Shown in pieces: positions 12,821-25,829 of a DNA stretch of 64,000 nucleotides. Each line of letters begins with the position of its first letter. The stretch's first letter is position 1. Under the pieces are notes generated by a model. The model made no database searches. It was not told the DNA's origin and was given only the letters and a program-made list of their open reading frames with translations. A program made the position numbers and the translations under genes. The stretch is from Apus apus (Eukaryota > Chordata > Aves > Apodiformes > Apodidae), in the NCBI RefSeq assembly GCF_020740795.1, contig NC_067283.1, forward strand, positions 129,118,568 to 129,182,567. The letters run 5' to 3'.

Positions 12821-15800
12821 GTATGAAAGATACTTAACTGGGGGAGGGGGCTGGCAAATCCCCTTCCCCCTTCCTGCCGTCTCCCAGGTGTGAAGGTGTT
12901 GGACGCAGCCAGGCGAGGACTTCCCCGCTGAGCCCCAGGACGAGCCCACCTCGCAGCCGGGATCGTGCCGGGCGGTCCCTCTGTCTCAGGAGGGACCCCT
13001 TGGTGCCCTGTCCCGCTTGCCGGCTCCCTGGACCGTGCAGCTGTGCTGGCCAGCGAGCTGGGGCTCTGTGCATCGAGGCGAAAGTGTGTTTTTTCTTGCT
13101 GGATGAGGTCCGCGGGAAACTGCTGAGCAGTTAAGCAAAGTGCAGCAAGAGGCTGGCTTGGCACTTTGGTTACTTGAAGTCCCTTCTGGAAAACTGATCC
13201 TTTTTGTTGATCATTTTTAAGCGGCTACAGGAGGTGAACAGTATTCTTGGAGCTTTTTGTGCATCCCTGTTCAGAGAGCAAGCACTTCAGTGGTATTACA
13301 GTGGCTGGTGGAACCTCAGGGTGAACTGGGAAGGATACCAGTTAGGCTTTATACTCTTTCTTTAGTTATGTTGTGGTCTATACACATGATTAACTTCTTT
13401 GTATTTAACTGCCTCTTTCTTTAGTAAAACAGAACAAAGCTGTCCGCATCTGGGAGATTGTTATGCAGCTTACTTTATTGTCTGTCAGGTGATGTGACTG
13501 TCTTCCAGGCCGGTTAGAAACAAAACATACTCAGTCTGTAAGACAGCAGGCCAAAAAGCTTAGCTTAAACAGCCAAAGAGGATGGATTTGAACTATAAAG
13601 TTGGGCTGTGTATAGGGGTAGGAGGATGTTTCTCATTCCCTTTTGTGGGGAGGGTAGCCACCCGGTGGGAATGGAAGGGTTGACAGCCAGGGAAAAGTAA
13701 GCGGACATGGCAACAAGTCGTAGACATTTCTGCTCAAGATCTTGATTGGAGACTGGTGTCAGAATTGCAGGATACCATTTGTTGGAAGTAAATGCTAACT
13801 GAAGTGAATAAATCATTGGTACTTTCATATACAGTGAGTCAGAACGTACATTTCTGTAACTGGTATTTCTCATAAGTAAGGCACATATCTTAGAAAAAAT
13901 GAAAACCAGCACGCACGTTGTGTCGCTGTGCTCAGGGACTCTGAGGAATAGTGTGTTCCAAGAAATCATTCATGTGGTGAACATCTTCAGATGTCTCCCT
14001 GCTGACAGGCATTGACCATCCGATGTCATGCAGCTGAGTAGTATTTTTATAGCAAAGCCAGCAGTGCACTATGAAGAAAATACAATTTGGAAGCATTTGG
14101 TGTACTGGCTTAGTGATACAGCAACTAAGAGTGGAAAGCTGTTTTGTAGGACTTCTCCTGGTGATTTTTTGAAACATCTATAACTATAGTTAAACGATCT
14201 GTAAGAGGATAATTTGGGACATGTGTGCTGACCCATGATGAAGCAGTAGGGATGCATCGTCCTGTGTACGGTCACTGTTCCTCACTTTAGGTGCAGGGAG
14301 GGGAACCCTGCAAGTTCTGTATGCTGAAGTTTTTTGGAAGTGTTTTAATGCTGGACATTTCTCTGCTCATATCTGACAAGTCATGGTAGTAGAAGTGAGG
14401 ATGTTCTTTACTTGGAATTTGAATTCTGCAGTGCTTACTTTAAAATCAAAGGCCTACTCTTGAATGATTGTGTGACAGTCCCTGAATAATCCTATATAAC
14501 CCTAGTTATGGAAATAACATTAAAACATTAAGGGAGGAGATGGAAGGGAAAGAAAACAAAGTTCTTGAATGCAGCAACCAACAAATTGCAGGGGAGAGAG
14601 AAAAAGAGCAAGTCAATGAGGGATAAGTCACCTGAAATTACTTTGTATATTCTTTCTTTTCAGTAGAATACAATTGTTTCTGCCTTGATTTCTTAAATGG
14701 GATGGGTTGATAGCAGAATGCCATCTCTGCTGTTCTCAAGGTTAAGTAGTGTTTCTCAACATCAGTGCAAAACATCACTTGTTTGTTACTGCTTTTAGAA
14801 ATGTATTATCAGGAGGAAATAACAACTGCCTTACACTTGACCTGCCCCACAGAAGAAGAAGAAAAAAGCGTATCTATTAAATTTTACATTCCCTTAACCT
14901 TTATGCATTCATTGATATTCAGTAGTTTTACATAGGTTTCCAAAGACACCAATCAGTTTAAAAATCCCACAGAGCTGTTGACAGTCCTCTTGGGGAGAAG
15001 ATAACATTGCTACAGGGACAGGCCGGAAGATGCAGCACCACTTTCCTTTGACACATGGAGAGCAAGTGGGCGTTGCTGACCCTTCTGCTTTGTTAAGCTT
15101 CTCGGTTTTGACTCTGCCATGGTGCTTCAGCCAACTCTTCTGCTCTTCAGTGCTAAGGTAGCAAATGTGCAGCTGGTAATTCCCACTGCTTTTCGTCAGC
15201 TCCCAGGGAGCAAAAAAGAAGTCGTGTGTGAGTGCACCCAAACTCTCAATTATCCTTTCTCTGGTTTGGGTTTGGTTTTGTTTTTTTCATTTCTGGGCAG
15301 GACTTTGTGTGTGTGTGCATTACTGCAGCTGAAGCTGTGCTGAATGGCACCTTTTCTGTATTCCTGAAGTTTTACAATCTGAATGCACAGAGAACCAAGG
15401 CACCATGCTTAGATGTTTTTCTTCCAGCTCAGAACCTGTCTGTGAGACACTAATATAGTGCTTGTCTTCAGTATATGCATATTCAAAATATCAGGAGATA
15501 CTATCAGGAGATAATATCAGAAGAAATTACTAGAGTGCAGCAGCTTTACAATAGAATTTAGAGTACTATGACCACTCCAACTTTGAAGAATCTGAGATTG
15601 GGCACTCAACATTAGTGACTTTTTTTTTTTTTTTTAGTTCTAAACGTTTATTTGAAAATATATTAAGAATATTAAAGCATTTATATGTTGTACAGACAGG
15701 CATTTTAGAAAATCTCATGAGGTAATGCAGTCGGCCTCCAGAGCAGTTTCTTGATCATTCAAACCATGACTAAGCCCTAAGTTCCTGTGTTGAGCAATGG

Positions 15801-18800
15801 GGAAAAGACAGAAAGTAATTAATATCAGCTGATTAGGTGTGTGTGGTCTATTCCTTGCACTGAATATTGTATAGCACTTGTAGAAATTGTGCCTCTGAAG
15901 ACTGAGATACACAGGGTGTTTTGCAGCCTGCATCGATTTTGATACTTCCTAGACTTTGATGGCTTCTTTTGCAGTCATTGTAAGCAGTGTGTGTGCATGC
16001 AGCAGAAGTATCAAGTTAAGACAGCAGGTGCATACTTGCAGATACAAGTGATTGAAGAGCCTGTTTCCTTGGGGGGGGGGGGAAAAAAAAAAAAGTTTGT
16101 GCTCTGTATGTATTTGTATGTGTTTTATTTTGTTAGATAGGAAAAGAATTTAAGAGACTGCTGCAGAAGACCATATGAAAGATAATTGTTGATAACAGTA
16201 TCAGTAGAAACACTTCAGTAGGTACATCACTGTCAAGGAGAGAGAGGGCAGTGTTTATGCTTCATGGCTATAAGGGTATTTTTAAACATTTCCATTTTTC
16301 TTTCATTTTTCCTTCAATTTTACTTGCAAGACATTCTTCAGTGTAAATTGGACTACTATGTCCTACTAGTTAACTTTTTAATAGGAATGTGTGATTTCTT
16401 TAGAATATTAGTGAGTTTGTTTATGGTTCAGAAAATACTGTAAAAGGAGTTATATGGACTTTGCTATAAAATAGACTTGGTTTTCCTTCCTATTTATTGT
16501 TGTCTCGAGTTATACTCTTCATATAGGCTACTTTACTAAAAGCATTAATTTAATAAATTGTTAGACAATCTGAAATAACTCATTATGTGCCTATAGTGGA
16601 AATCAGCTGGCTTACTCATTAGTTCAAATTTAGGATGTAGGAGTCTTTGCCAGCTATCCTTCCCTTTGTTTCTCTTCCTTTTTTCTTTTAATCCATTTAA
16701 TCCATATAATCCCTTGTAATCGTTGCATCTGAGTGTCCTGAGTAGTGATAGGCCCAGACTCCTCTTCGGCTGAAGGACACTACTAAAGGCTACTTGAGTA
16801 GCATTGCAGCATTAAAGAGAAGAGTGTGTGGAAGGCACAACTAGCTCAAGGTTGCTTATTTTATCTTAAGTTTTTGCATTAGGTACATAAAAATCACCAT
16901 GGAGAGAGAAGTACATCATGAAGCAGACTGTTTCCTCTGCTTGACACTCTTGCTTTGCTTTGAGTGATGAGCTGTGACAGCACACAGACACACAGCCTAG
17001 CTAACTGTATGGTTAAAACGGTAGTGTGGCAGCTGTGAGTATCCCTGTGAGCTGTACCAGGGTTCTGGTGACTTGTGAAACAGCTCTTGCTACTCAGTGT
17101 GACTGATGGAGCAAGCCCAGGTGTGGGGTGGATTAATGCAATGAAATGTTAGAGGATGGTGCTGGCTTGAAGTATTGCAGCTCTGCTTCAGCCACTGTGA
17201 AATTACAGGCCTGTTGTTTCATATCCCAGCAGAGTTTAATCCAAAGACTGTAATACCTTGAGTGTCAGCGGAAGGGATCATAAACTTAACAAGACTTGCT
17301 GCACTGCAGGGCATTGCTGTCTGCCTTCCCTGCATTTTCCTGTCTTCCAGAATGAGCATTGCATGCTTCTTCATGCAGTTAAATAGCGCATGCTCCAGAT
17401 ATCAAAGGTGGTCTTTGCAACGCACATGAACTCTCCTGTCTGACAAGGGTAGACCTGCTGGCCTTCAAAGAGGTGGCTCCTCTCAGCATTCTGTGTGGCA
17501 CGACATGCAGGTGCTGAAGAATTCATCTGGCTTTTGAAAAGCTGTGTCTTCTCCCTTCAGAATTACATTATTTGGCATTTGTCCAAGGGAATGGCTTAGC
17601 TGCCTTTTGCCCTTAGCATGGACGCTGCTGATGCTTGTTGTTCTTCTCTTGACAGGCTGCTGATACCCTTGCTGTGAGGCAGAAGAGACGGATCTATGAT
17701 ATCACCAATGTTTTGGAGGGAATTGATCTAATTGAGAAGAAGTCAAAAAACAGCATTCAGTGGAAGTAAGCTGTGTCTATTTTGCATATTTTCACATGCT
17801 CAAAAGCAACAAAAATTGTTACCTTTCACTTCTCCTGACTAGATATGACACAACAAAATTAATGTTACACTCATCAATGAGCAATACAGCATTTTAGAAT
17901 CTCGGTTAAGTTTCAGATTAATTTTCTTTTTCTTCCATTTAACTTATGTCTTTGATACATAAAATCAAGTTTAAAGCATAAAGAAGAGAAACTTTCTGAA
18001 AACTCATAGTGCTACTTTATAACTAGCACTTGTAGTTGAAAAATTTACACTAGGTGAATCTGGGAAGGGTATTGGGACACACTTTCTCCACCTATCTAAC
18101 CACTTGTAGTCCATACCTATTTTCTCTTGGGTTGCTGAAGGTGAAAAGTCAAGCTAAGAGTTAGAGTGGATGGAGAAGGGGCCTGCAAACCAGCTTTAAC
18201 GCTGAAGAAGCTACATTGCAAAATAAAATAAATGTAGGAAGGGGGAGGAAATTCTAAATTTTTCTTTTAAAATGCTGCTAGGAAGGTAAATGCTCATTTC
18301 CTTCATACTGAATAGTAGATTTTCAAAATGGTGAAAGTAGTCTTCAGGTATTATCTTTGCATGTTCACTTTAGATTTTCACTTCTTATGGTTTCACAAAC
18401 CCTTTTGCCTTTTTAAGAGGAGTAGGTGCTGGCTGCAATACAAAAGAAGTCATAGACAGGCTGAGGTATCTGGAAGCTGAAATTGAAGATCTAGAGCTAA
18501 AAGAAAAAGAACTGGATCAGCAGAAACTGTGGCTTCAGCAAAGTATCAAGAATGTAATGGATGATTCTACAAACCACCAATATCCTTTTAAATTAATTGT
18601 GTGCATCTTGGAACTAGATTTAAAACAACAGTTAAAGTGTAGGTAATGGCTAAAGTGTAATGTACTCCATTTTATCCAGAAGAAAGGGAAGACTAATACT
18701 TTTTTTCTGGTTTTGGTTCAAAAAGAAAGAAAATATAAATTTTATCTAAGTGTTAACATGACTTTTTAGCTTCTGTGACTTCTTATCAGTGCTTTATATG

Positions 18801-21800
18801 AACCTTTTTTTGTGTTGCTTCCTCCTCTTGATAAGATTAAGCTATCACCCAAAGATAAATTGAGTTAACAAAGTCCTGAAGCTTGTTTGGCTTGGATCTG
18901 GGAAAATATCCTGTCTCTAAATACCCGATAAGCAGAGAGTTCCCTCTACATTACTTGTAACGACATGTTTTGCTGTCTTGCAAGATACTGAGTCAAATAG
19001 ACACCTGAGATTTGGAGCAGAAAAGTCCCTTTCTTATCTACAGTGCCAGTGAAAAGAATTAAAAAATTTCTTGCAGTTGCTCTGCAGAAATTATTCCTGT
19101 AAAATGGGTTTTGTAGAAATGAGATGAAATTTAGACATTAGGAGAAACTTTCCTATGGGAGAGCTCACACTGGAATTGACCTTTCTCCAGGGAGATGGTG
19201 AATATCCATCACTGGAGGTTTTCCAGAGGCAGGGAGGAAAAAGTCTGTCTGGAATGTCTTTAATAGTTCATCCTACCGTGAGGCAGGGGACTGGGATGGC
19301 AGATGAACTCTTTAAGTCCCCTCTGGCAGTATTTTTGTTTGATTCTGGGAAGTCCTGATACACAGGTGAATTCTGTGGGGTCAAGTTCATGAGGTGAATG
19401 GCATTCTTTAAAACAAGTTTTCACTTGTTCTCTTCTTTTTTTTTAAATAATCTCTTCTCATTCAAGCTATGCAACTTTTTCCTTTTCGTATCTTCTTTAC
19501 AGAAATATTATTTTTCTTTAAAAAACAGAATTCTGCTATTTTTAACTAGCCATTCTGAAAGCCAAAAATCATGCCTTGGTTACACCTCTGAGTAACAGCA
19601 GTAAGTTTGCAGTTTTGGCTGAGTTTGTCCAAGCTTCTAGAGAGCAACACCAGTTTCATGTTGCTTTAAGAAAACTATTCCTTGACATAAATTACATTCT
19701 CATATGTAACCCATGAAGATATCTGTAACTGCTTCAATGGTAAGTTGCTGCTGGGCTATATTTCTTAAAGTGAGGAATTTCCTGATCTTCCTCTTGAAAA
19801 CTAGTTTGCTAACTAACCTGCTTTTTCCATACACATAGTTTGAATTTAGAAGTATTCAGTAGTGATCAGTAGTAGGTAGATGTCTCTAATAATGTTTGTG
19901 ACCAGTGAGTTCTGGCATTTTCTGGTTGTAGTCACAAGTTGTACAGAATGGAAGCTCATATTATTTTGGAGTACTGTTTTCAGATGCCTTTTTCTTTGGT
20001 CATGCTTTGCAGCCCCTTGCCTCAGGCTATTAATGGAACCGGGGATGGGAAATTTTGGTCCAACCCACCAGAAAGACCAGGCAGGTCCAATTTTCATAAG
20101 ATTTTCTAATTAGAGCTGTGGCCAGAGGGAGCTCCTGATGATGCTAGTAAGTGGAGCCAGCTGAAGTTTGAAGATGAGGGATTGCTACTAAATTAAAAGG
20201 ATTCCTTCTGTACAGGTGGTTTGCAAAAAAATTACATCCTCTCCTGATCTTGAATTATCCAAGGGAAGATTGTTGTTCAGCCTTCAGCTAGGCTCAAAAC
20301 CATCCTTTCTTTGCCACAAGGAAGGCTGGGTTTATTATTGAATAAAAGTGCAAGATCAGACAACTACTCCAGAGCTTGGCAGAATCAGCTGTTACTAAAA
20401 ACAGTTAATCATGACAAAATGTAGAGGCACCTAGTATGCCAGTCACATAGTACTTCATGTAAGGGTCTTTTAGGAGGCAGAGGAAGAAAACGTTATTCCA
20501 AATTACGGACAAAGGGGAATTGATGTGCAGGGAGGTAAGTGACCTGCAGTGTAAGGCAGGTTGTGCCAGTGCTGCTGATAAAATTGTGATCTTCTGACTG
20601 TAACATTTCAGTGCACTTAGCAAGCCACAGGTGAGTGCGTTGGCCAGCTGTTACATCTTGGTTGTATATGCTGCAGAAGCTGTGAGCTTAGATACTGGCA
20701 AGTGCTGGCACTGAAGGCCATCATTAAGACCTCTTCTCTTGTGAAATCTATCTGTATTACCACCATTCTTCAAAGCTCAGGTGAGCTGTACCAGAGAGCT
20801 GTTTCAGGTGAAAAAGAAACTAGTTAAGTATTTTCATTTCATGATACATATACAACTATGAGATCTGAGGAAAGTAACAAACAGGTAAAGGACGTGCTAA
20901 ATATTGCATTGCTGCAGGAAAAAGGTTCTTGCAGCTATGGTCAAAATAGTTGGATTCTGTGATTTGTATTATGCAGTATACTTGGATCTTACAGGGACTA
21001 TGCAAGTCTCACCACAAGTTTATCTGTGCTAGAATTACACAGTATTTTAAGTGACCTTAGAGAATTCCTATGTCCCATTTGAGTGGATACCATGCAAGAC
21101 TTAAGAAAAATATGCACATTTAACACTTTCTTAAAAATTGCTATTTAACCAGGAGACACACTTCTAGCAATTCAAGCACCTTGTGGTACACAGTTAGAAG
21201 TACCTATACCCGAAATGGTATGTACTGCTTTCTTGCTCACCTAAGTGTTTTAGAGGGACAGTGGAAAAGAGCAGCTACATTAGAACAGAGGATTTATCTC
21301 TAGCTACATGTGAAAGGGGAAAAAAAATTAAAAACTAAGATGGTATCAGCTAAGAATGGATGGGACGGGTGGGAAAAAGTATATTTGATAGAGCAATGGT
21401 AACTCTCGTGTTTTATAGAAAAAGGTATAATAATGAGTTTCTTTGCATTATCTTCTCTCTTGCTTTTAAATGTTTCACCTTCCTGAATGAAGCATAATTG
21501 TCATGAATTCCCTTGAGAAGGAATAGCAGCAACTTCTGTATGTCAGATTTCTATTGTATTGCTAAATCAGATCTTTTATGGAAAAGCATTTTAGATTTAG
21601 TTGTAGGATTGGTTTAGATTTAATTAATATTTACTCACATGGTATTAGCCTGGGTAGAGAAACACAGACTGCAGTCACACTTTAGCCAGAAGGCTTAAAC
21701 ACACAGGATTAAAGTAGGAGGCCAAATTACTTACCTCTCTCCATCTTTAATATTTTTTTTTTATATTGCAGTGCTCTGTTTTAAATAGGGTTTACATAGT

Positions 21801-24800
21801 TGGAAGAGAGCATTGTATGAAGCATGATAGCCACTATGCTTGTAGAAGGGTGAAATTCACCTGAGAAGTTTCACAAGCTATTTTTAGTGAGGCTAAACAC
21901 AGTCTTAATATCATAAGAGCATCCAAAGCTAGAACGATGGAGCTGATCCCAGTGATAACTATCTTTGTCCGTCTCTGCTGAAATCAGTTCAGGCAATGGT
22001 AAGGTTCTCTGTAGGACCTAAGTTGGCAGCTGTGATGTTGGGGTTTTATTGTTTTTTGTGGAGGACTAAAACAGCTGATCTTAGTCTTCATCACCAAGTT
22101 CAAATTACATGTTTCTGTCTCGGTTTCCCTTCCCCTAAGACTCCTTTCCCACTTTTCTCATACTCATTTTTTCTGAAACATACTTGCTGAAAACCTACTT
22201 GCTGAATTGGCCACTGCAGAGTCAGTGCTATAGGAATCTAGTCCTAGCTGTACTGACTAAACAACTTGACAAAAGAAGGCCTGGCAAATCATCTAAGAAA
22301 CTGTTTCTATTGACTCGGGATCCCGTGTTTACTCAGTCTGGGTGAGATATCCAGCTGTTTTAGGATGCTTGGTCCCAACCAGGATCATTCTGAAGCTCCA
22401 TTTAAAAGGAAGAAATTTAAATGTACAGAACTCATTATTTATCATTGCTGTTATTGATAAGATGTAGCCCAGCTAAAAATCATGTAATTTGAATTCAAGA
22501 TTGAGTTAAGTGCTTCAAAGGACTGTGTATTTGCGGCTGGTGTAACTGTGTGCTGGTCAGGTAATACATTACAGGTTTGTAATCTGTTTGCATTTTAGGG
22601 GTTTTTTTATAATTAGATCACATGTATTATTTTTAAATATATTTTTTAATATATTTATCTTCTGCTTCAGTTTGAGAATTCTCTTCAAACATCTTCACTA
22701 TTTTCTGTGGGAAATAGCTCTATGCAGTTATTGTTACATTTTTGTGAAGTTCCAAGTTCTTAAGGAATGGTAACTTTTTTAATACACCACCTCTACAGGG
22801 ACAGAATGGACAGAAGAAATACCAGATCAATCTTAAAAGTAGTTCAGGACCTATCCATGTGCTGCTTATAAATAAAGAATCAAGCTCCTCCAAGCCCATG
22901 GTGTTTCCAGTTCCTCCACCTGATGACCTTGCACAGCCCCCATCTCAACCTGCAGCTCCAGCAACTCCCCTTAAACCTGCAACAGCTCCTCAAAATCCAC
23001 CAGAACAAGGTCTTAATCAAGGAGAAGAGTTACCACCGACATCAGTTGTGGACACGCCATCAGGTAAGTCCAGGGTTTTTTTCCTACCTCAGATGAGTTG
23101 GGGAGGAAGGAGACTGGAGGGAAGGAAGACTATCTAAAGGAAAGATCAAGAATTTGCATAGTGTAGCAGTTGGCCTGTTAAGAAACTACCCCAGGGGTTT
23201 ACTGACAGCTCTCAGGAGGTTACAGAGAAGCCTTTTCCTCTTTATCTGTCTGGTGAAACAGATTACCCCTTGTAGCTTATCATCTTATACTGAAAAAGTG
23301 TTGGATGTGATCCTGTTAATTATTCAGAGGTGCCTCTCCAGAACTCAGTATGGAATAAAATTGCTAGCCTCTGATGGGAGTGTATGATTGAACATGTACC
23401 TTTTGATGAGACATGTAATACAGGCACTAGTTCCAGCTTTTGTGCCACATGATCAGTTACCTTGTTCCACATAGCCACAGTGAGAGACCGCCTGAATATC
23501 AGGTATTTTTCATAATAATAGTAGGGTAATACAAAAAGATTTAAGAAAATGCTGTCACTGACTGCATTTCTGAGGGGTCTTGATTAAATTGTGCCTGTGA
23601 CTATAGAAGGGGGAGACTCCTGTCACTTCATCCCAGACATTGGCCATGTTTTCCTCAAAGACACAGCCAAGTGCAAGCCTTTTGTGTTCCTTTTTACCGT
23701 AACAGACTTCATAGAGAGCCTTTCTGTCTTTCTAGATGGCATCACACAGGAGAGCAGTTCAACCCCATCAGCTCCTTACTCCAGCCTCCCAGAGCCGGTG
23801 TTGTACCCCAGCCTTTCAGGAGATGACGCCCAAGCCACAGCGAGCTCCAGTGACTACCAGGGCTTGCTGCCCCTGGATGTTAACTGTATTCTCAAGCCAA
23901 ACACATTCGACATAGCAAAGATGGAGGAGCCCACAGGTAGGAAGCAGCAGTTACTATTTAAATGTTTTTATTAGTTTCCTGACTCCTTCTTTGTGACCAG
24001 GCTACCAACGAGTTACACAGGGGAAATGACAGGCCTGTTGATCTCTTAATGAAGCCCCTGAGCCAGCTCCTAGGAGCAAACTCATTTTGAGCAAAATACC
24101 TTTCTCTGCCATCAAATCAGCTTCATATTGTACATGGCTCTAGGGTTTTAAGGGATCTGTGAGAGAAAAGTATCAGGAAAAACTGAAGGACACGAAGATT
24201 AATGTATTTTATGTATACATGGTGTGCCTATCTCCACCACTTGCACTGTGCACAAGCCATACATTACTTTGCAATTCAGTGCTTTAATGCAGAAAATCTG
24301 TGATGACTTTGATAAACACATGCTCCTGTCTTTCACAGAAAATTTCAGTGGGGATATTATTGATGAACTCATGTCTTCTGATGGTAAGTATTTACCATCT
24401 TTACTTTAATAATGACAAGTTAGCAGTATGTGTAAACAGCACTCTTGGTAGGATCTCTTAAGTCTGCTGCCGAGAGTCAGTACAAAACTCTTTTCTTTCC
24501 CCTGTACTGACTCCTCTGTCATTCTTGTCTTTGCTCCCCTTTCCCTTCCCTGCAGTAGTTTAACAATCAAAATTGGAAAGTCTTAATCCAACAAGCACTT
24601 CCATGCATGAGTAACCCACTAGTCCTTAATTCAGGAACAAGAAAAAAAACAGGCTGATGACTTAAGAGTGCTGCCTTAAATAAATAAATAAATCTGGTTT
24701 AATTCTGTTCTGCTTCAGGCTTCTTGCGGGGGCTTTGAGTAAGCATTTCAGAATATATTTACATGCCTGCAAGCAGACTGATATGTGGCCAGCTGTGGTA

Positions 24801-25829
24801 CATTAATAGAATAGACAAATGTCAGCCCTCTCTGCTCTTGCATCTTAGTGGTCATGACTGCAGAACTGAAGCACAGCTGGCAAGTTCACATATTCCCTGC
24901 CTCTTTGCTCTGTCTCATCGAGGTGCCAGGCAAGGAGGTGAACTCAGCTGGTGTTGTTCCTCTTGCCCTGGAAACGTGCTGCTGTGAGCAGCCTCTGCTG
25001 GTATCTGCCTGTCAACCAGACAACCTCAGGGCTTATACAGAAAGAACCATGAAACTGTAAGATCCAAGGGAATATACGAATGTGCTGGTACATGGCTAAA
25101 ATGGAAATAGTCTTCACTTTTAGAGCAGGTACAGCATGCCCGGCTCACCTGCACTAGGTTAGCGTTCCTGAGGTGCAGCACGAGGACTGAGGCTTCTCCT
25201 CTTGCATCCTCTACCCAAAAATGGCTTAAAGTCCATGCTTGCAATGCAGTGCACAGAAAAGCTGCTAGCATCCATTTTTTCATCTGTAAAATAGGGATAA
25301 TGGTAACTTCCTTACTTAAAATGATAAATATTCCAAAGCTAATGTCTGCAATACTGTGAAAAAAATTTTTAAAAAAAGAAAACAGTAATAGCTTTCTGAT
25401 TAGTTTCAAAAGCTGTTCAGGAGCTCCTTTGCTGCAGAAAGAGAAATTAAGCCCATATTCCATAGCTATCGCTCCATTCCAGCAAATTCACTTAAAATAT
25501 TAAGCAAAAAATGTAGAAGTCTCACTTACTGCCTTAGTTTAAAGGCAGTACAGGTAGGTATTCACAGTATGTCTCTTAGTATGCTTGTCAGATTATCAGG
25601 ACTATTTTAATTGTTAAGACTAACAACCCTAATAGTGGTGATGACAAACATAATGAATTATGAAATAGGGCTGATATTCCAAGTGTTTTAATTTAAACTA
25701 AACTATTCCTGCTTTACAGTTTTTCCTCTCTTACGACTCTCTCCTACTCCCGGAGATGACTACAACTTTAACCTGGATGATAATGAAGGAGTCTGTGATC
25801 TCTTTGATGTGCAGATACTAAATTATTAG
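12189..25829 (+). CDS. E2F5: E2F5, E2F transcription factor 5 (nine coding exons, 376 aa)
   Basis: Exons: 12189-12317, 17656-17765, 18418-18579, 19696-19739, 21153-21217, 22799-23063, 23736-23936, 24339-24383, 25720-25829 (TAG). The joined length is 1131 nt, in frame. The start is ATG in GGCGGCATGG; no upstream in-frame ATG was noted. The winged-helix DNA-binding domain is at about residues 19-80, with [13 protein letters not shown] at 54-66. A leucine-heptad dimerisation helix (L98, L105, L112, L119) leads into the marked box ([22 protein letters not shown]), then a P/S/T-rich region. The C-terminal acidic pocket-protein-binding motif ([13 protein letters not shown]) is at about 358-370. E2F5 pairs with a DP protein at E2F sites and is held repressive by p130/p107 (E2F4/5 class). 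The proline/glutamine-rich N-terminus that I recall from mammalian E2F5 is absent. The intron after exon 3 has U12 AT-AC signals. Exon 7 (201 nt) is a frame-neutral cassette. Confidence 0.96.
12788..12824. repeat. (AT)n microsatellite in E2F5 intron 1
   Basis: Alternating AT dinucleotides ending in TATGTATATGTATG. It lies just past the E2F5 CpG island and is likely polymorphic. Confidence 0.9.
13112..13119 (-). promoter_or_regulatory. Candidate E2F-binding site in E2F5 intron 1
   Basis: GCGGGAAA on the + strand, which is TTTCCCGC on the minus strand, an exact match to the E2F consensus TTTSSCGC. It lies about 800 bases into intron 1 of an E2F gene. One 8-bp match can occur by chance. Confidence 0.35.
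13120..17655 (+). other. E2F5 intron 1, remainder
   Basis: About 4.5 kb of AT-rich intron. It holds a T run near 15,619-15,636 and a G12-A12 purine tract at 16,071-16,094. It ends in the acceptor TTCTCTTGACAG at 17655. No further exon was found. Confidence 0.7.
16071..16094. repeat. G12A12 purine tract
   Basis: Twelve G followed directly by twelve A in E2F5 intron 1. It is a pure homopurine run prone to length variation. Confidence 0.9.
18580..19695 (+). other. U12-type AT-AC intron of E2F5
   Basis: The intron starts ATATCCTTTT (18580-18589), the U12 AT-AC donor. It ends in AC at 19694-19695 and has TTCCTTGAC (19678-19686), one base off the U12 branch consensus TTCCTTAAC, with the branch A 11 bases before the next exon. 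Using these borders the protein reads [15 protein letters not shown] in frame and matches the E2F5 family. No GT-AG alternative in this position keeps that reading. An old CR1 fragment lies inside the intron. Confidence 0.92.
19115..19360 (+). mobile_element. Old CR1 LINE 3' end in the E2F5 AT-AC intron
   Basis: This resembles the 3' end of ancient CR1 subfamilies: TTTAGACATTAGGAGAAACTT, then CATCACTGGAGGTTTTCCAG, AGGCAGGGGACTGGGATGGC, AAGTCCCCTCTGGCAG, and a final TTTGATTCTG tail remnant. It is diverged and has no meaningful ORF. It ends about 320 bases before the U12 branch site. Confidence 0.8.
25195..25350 (+). mobile_element. Possible MIR-type ancient SINE fragment
   Basis: TTTCATCTGTAAAATAGGG followed by ATAATGGTAACTTCC closely resembles the conserved core of MIR-family SINEs (CATCTGTAAAATGGGGATAAT). 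It lies in the last E2F5 intron. The outer boundaries are guesses. Confidence 0.45.

Noticed and set aside
23591-23735. ORF running into E2F5 exon 7 from upstream as a longer exon
   Set aside because: The acceptor TTCTTTCTAG at 23735 gives the phase that matches exon 6; the upstream part is intron.
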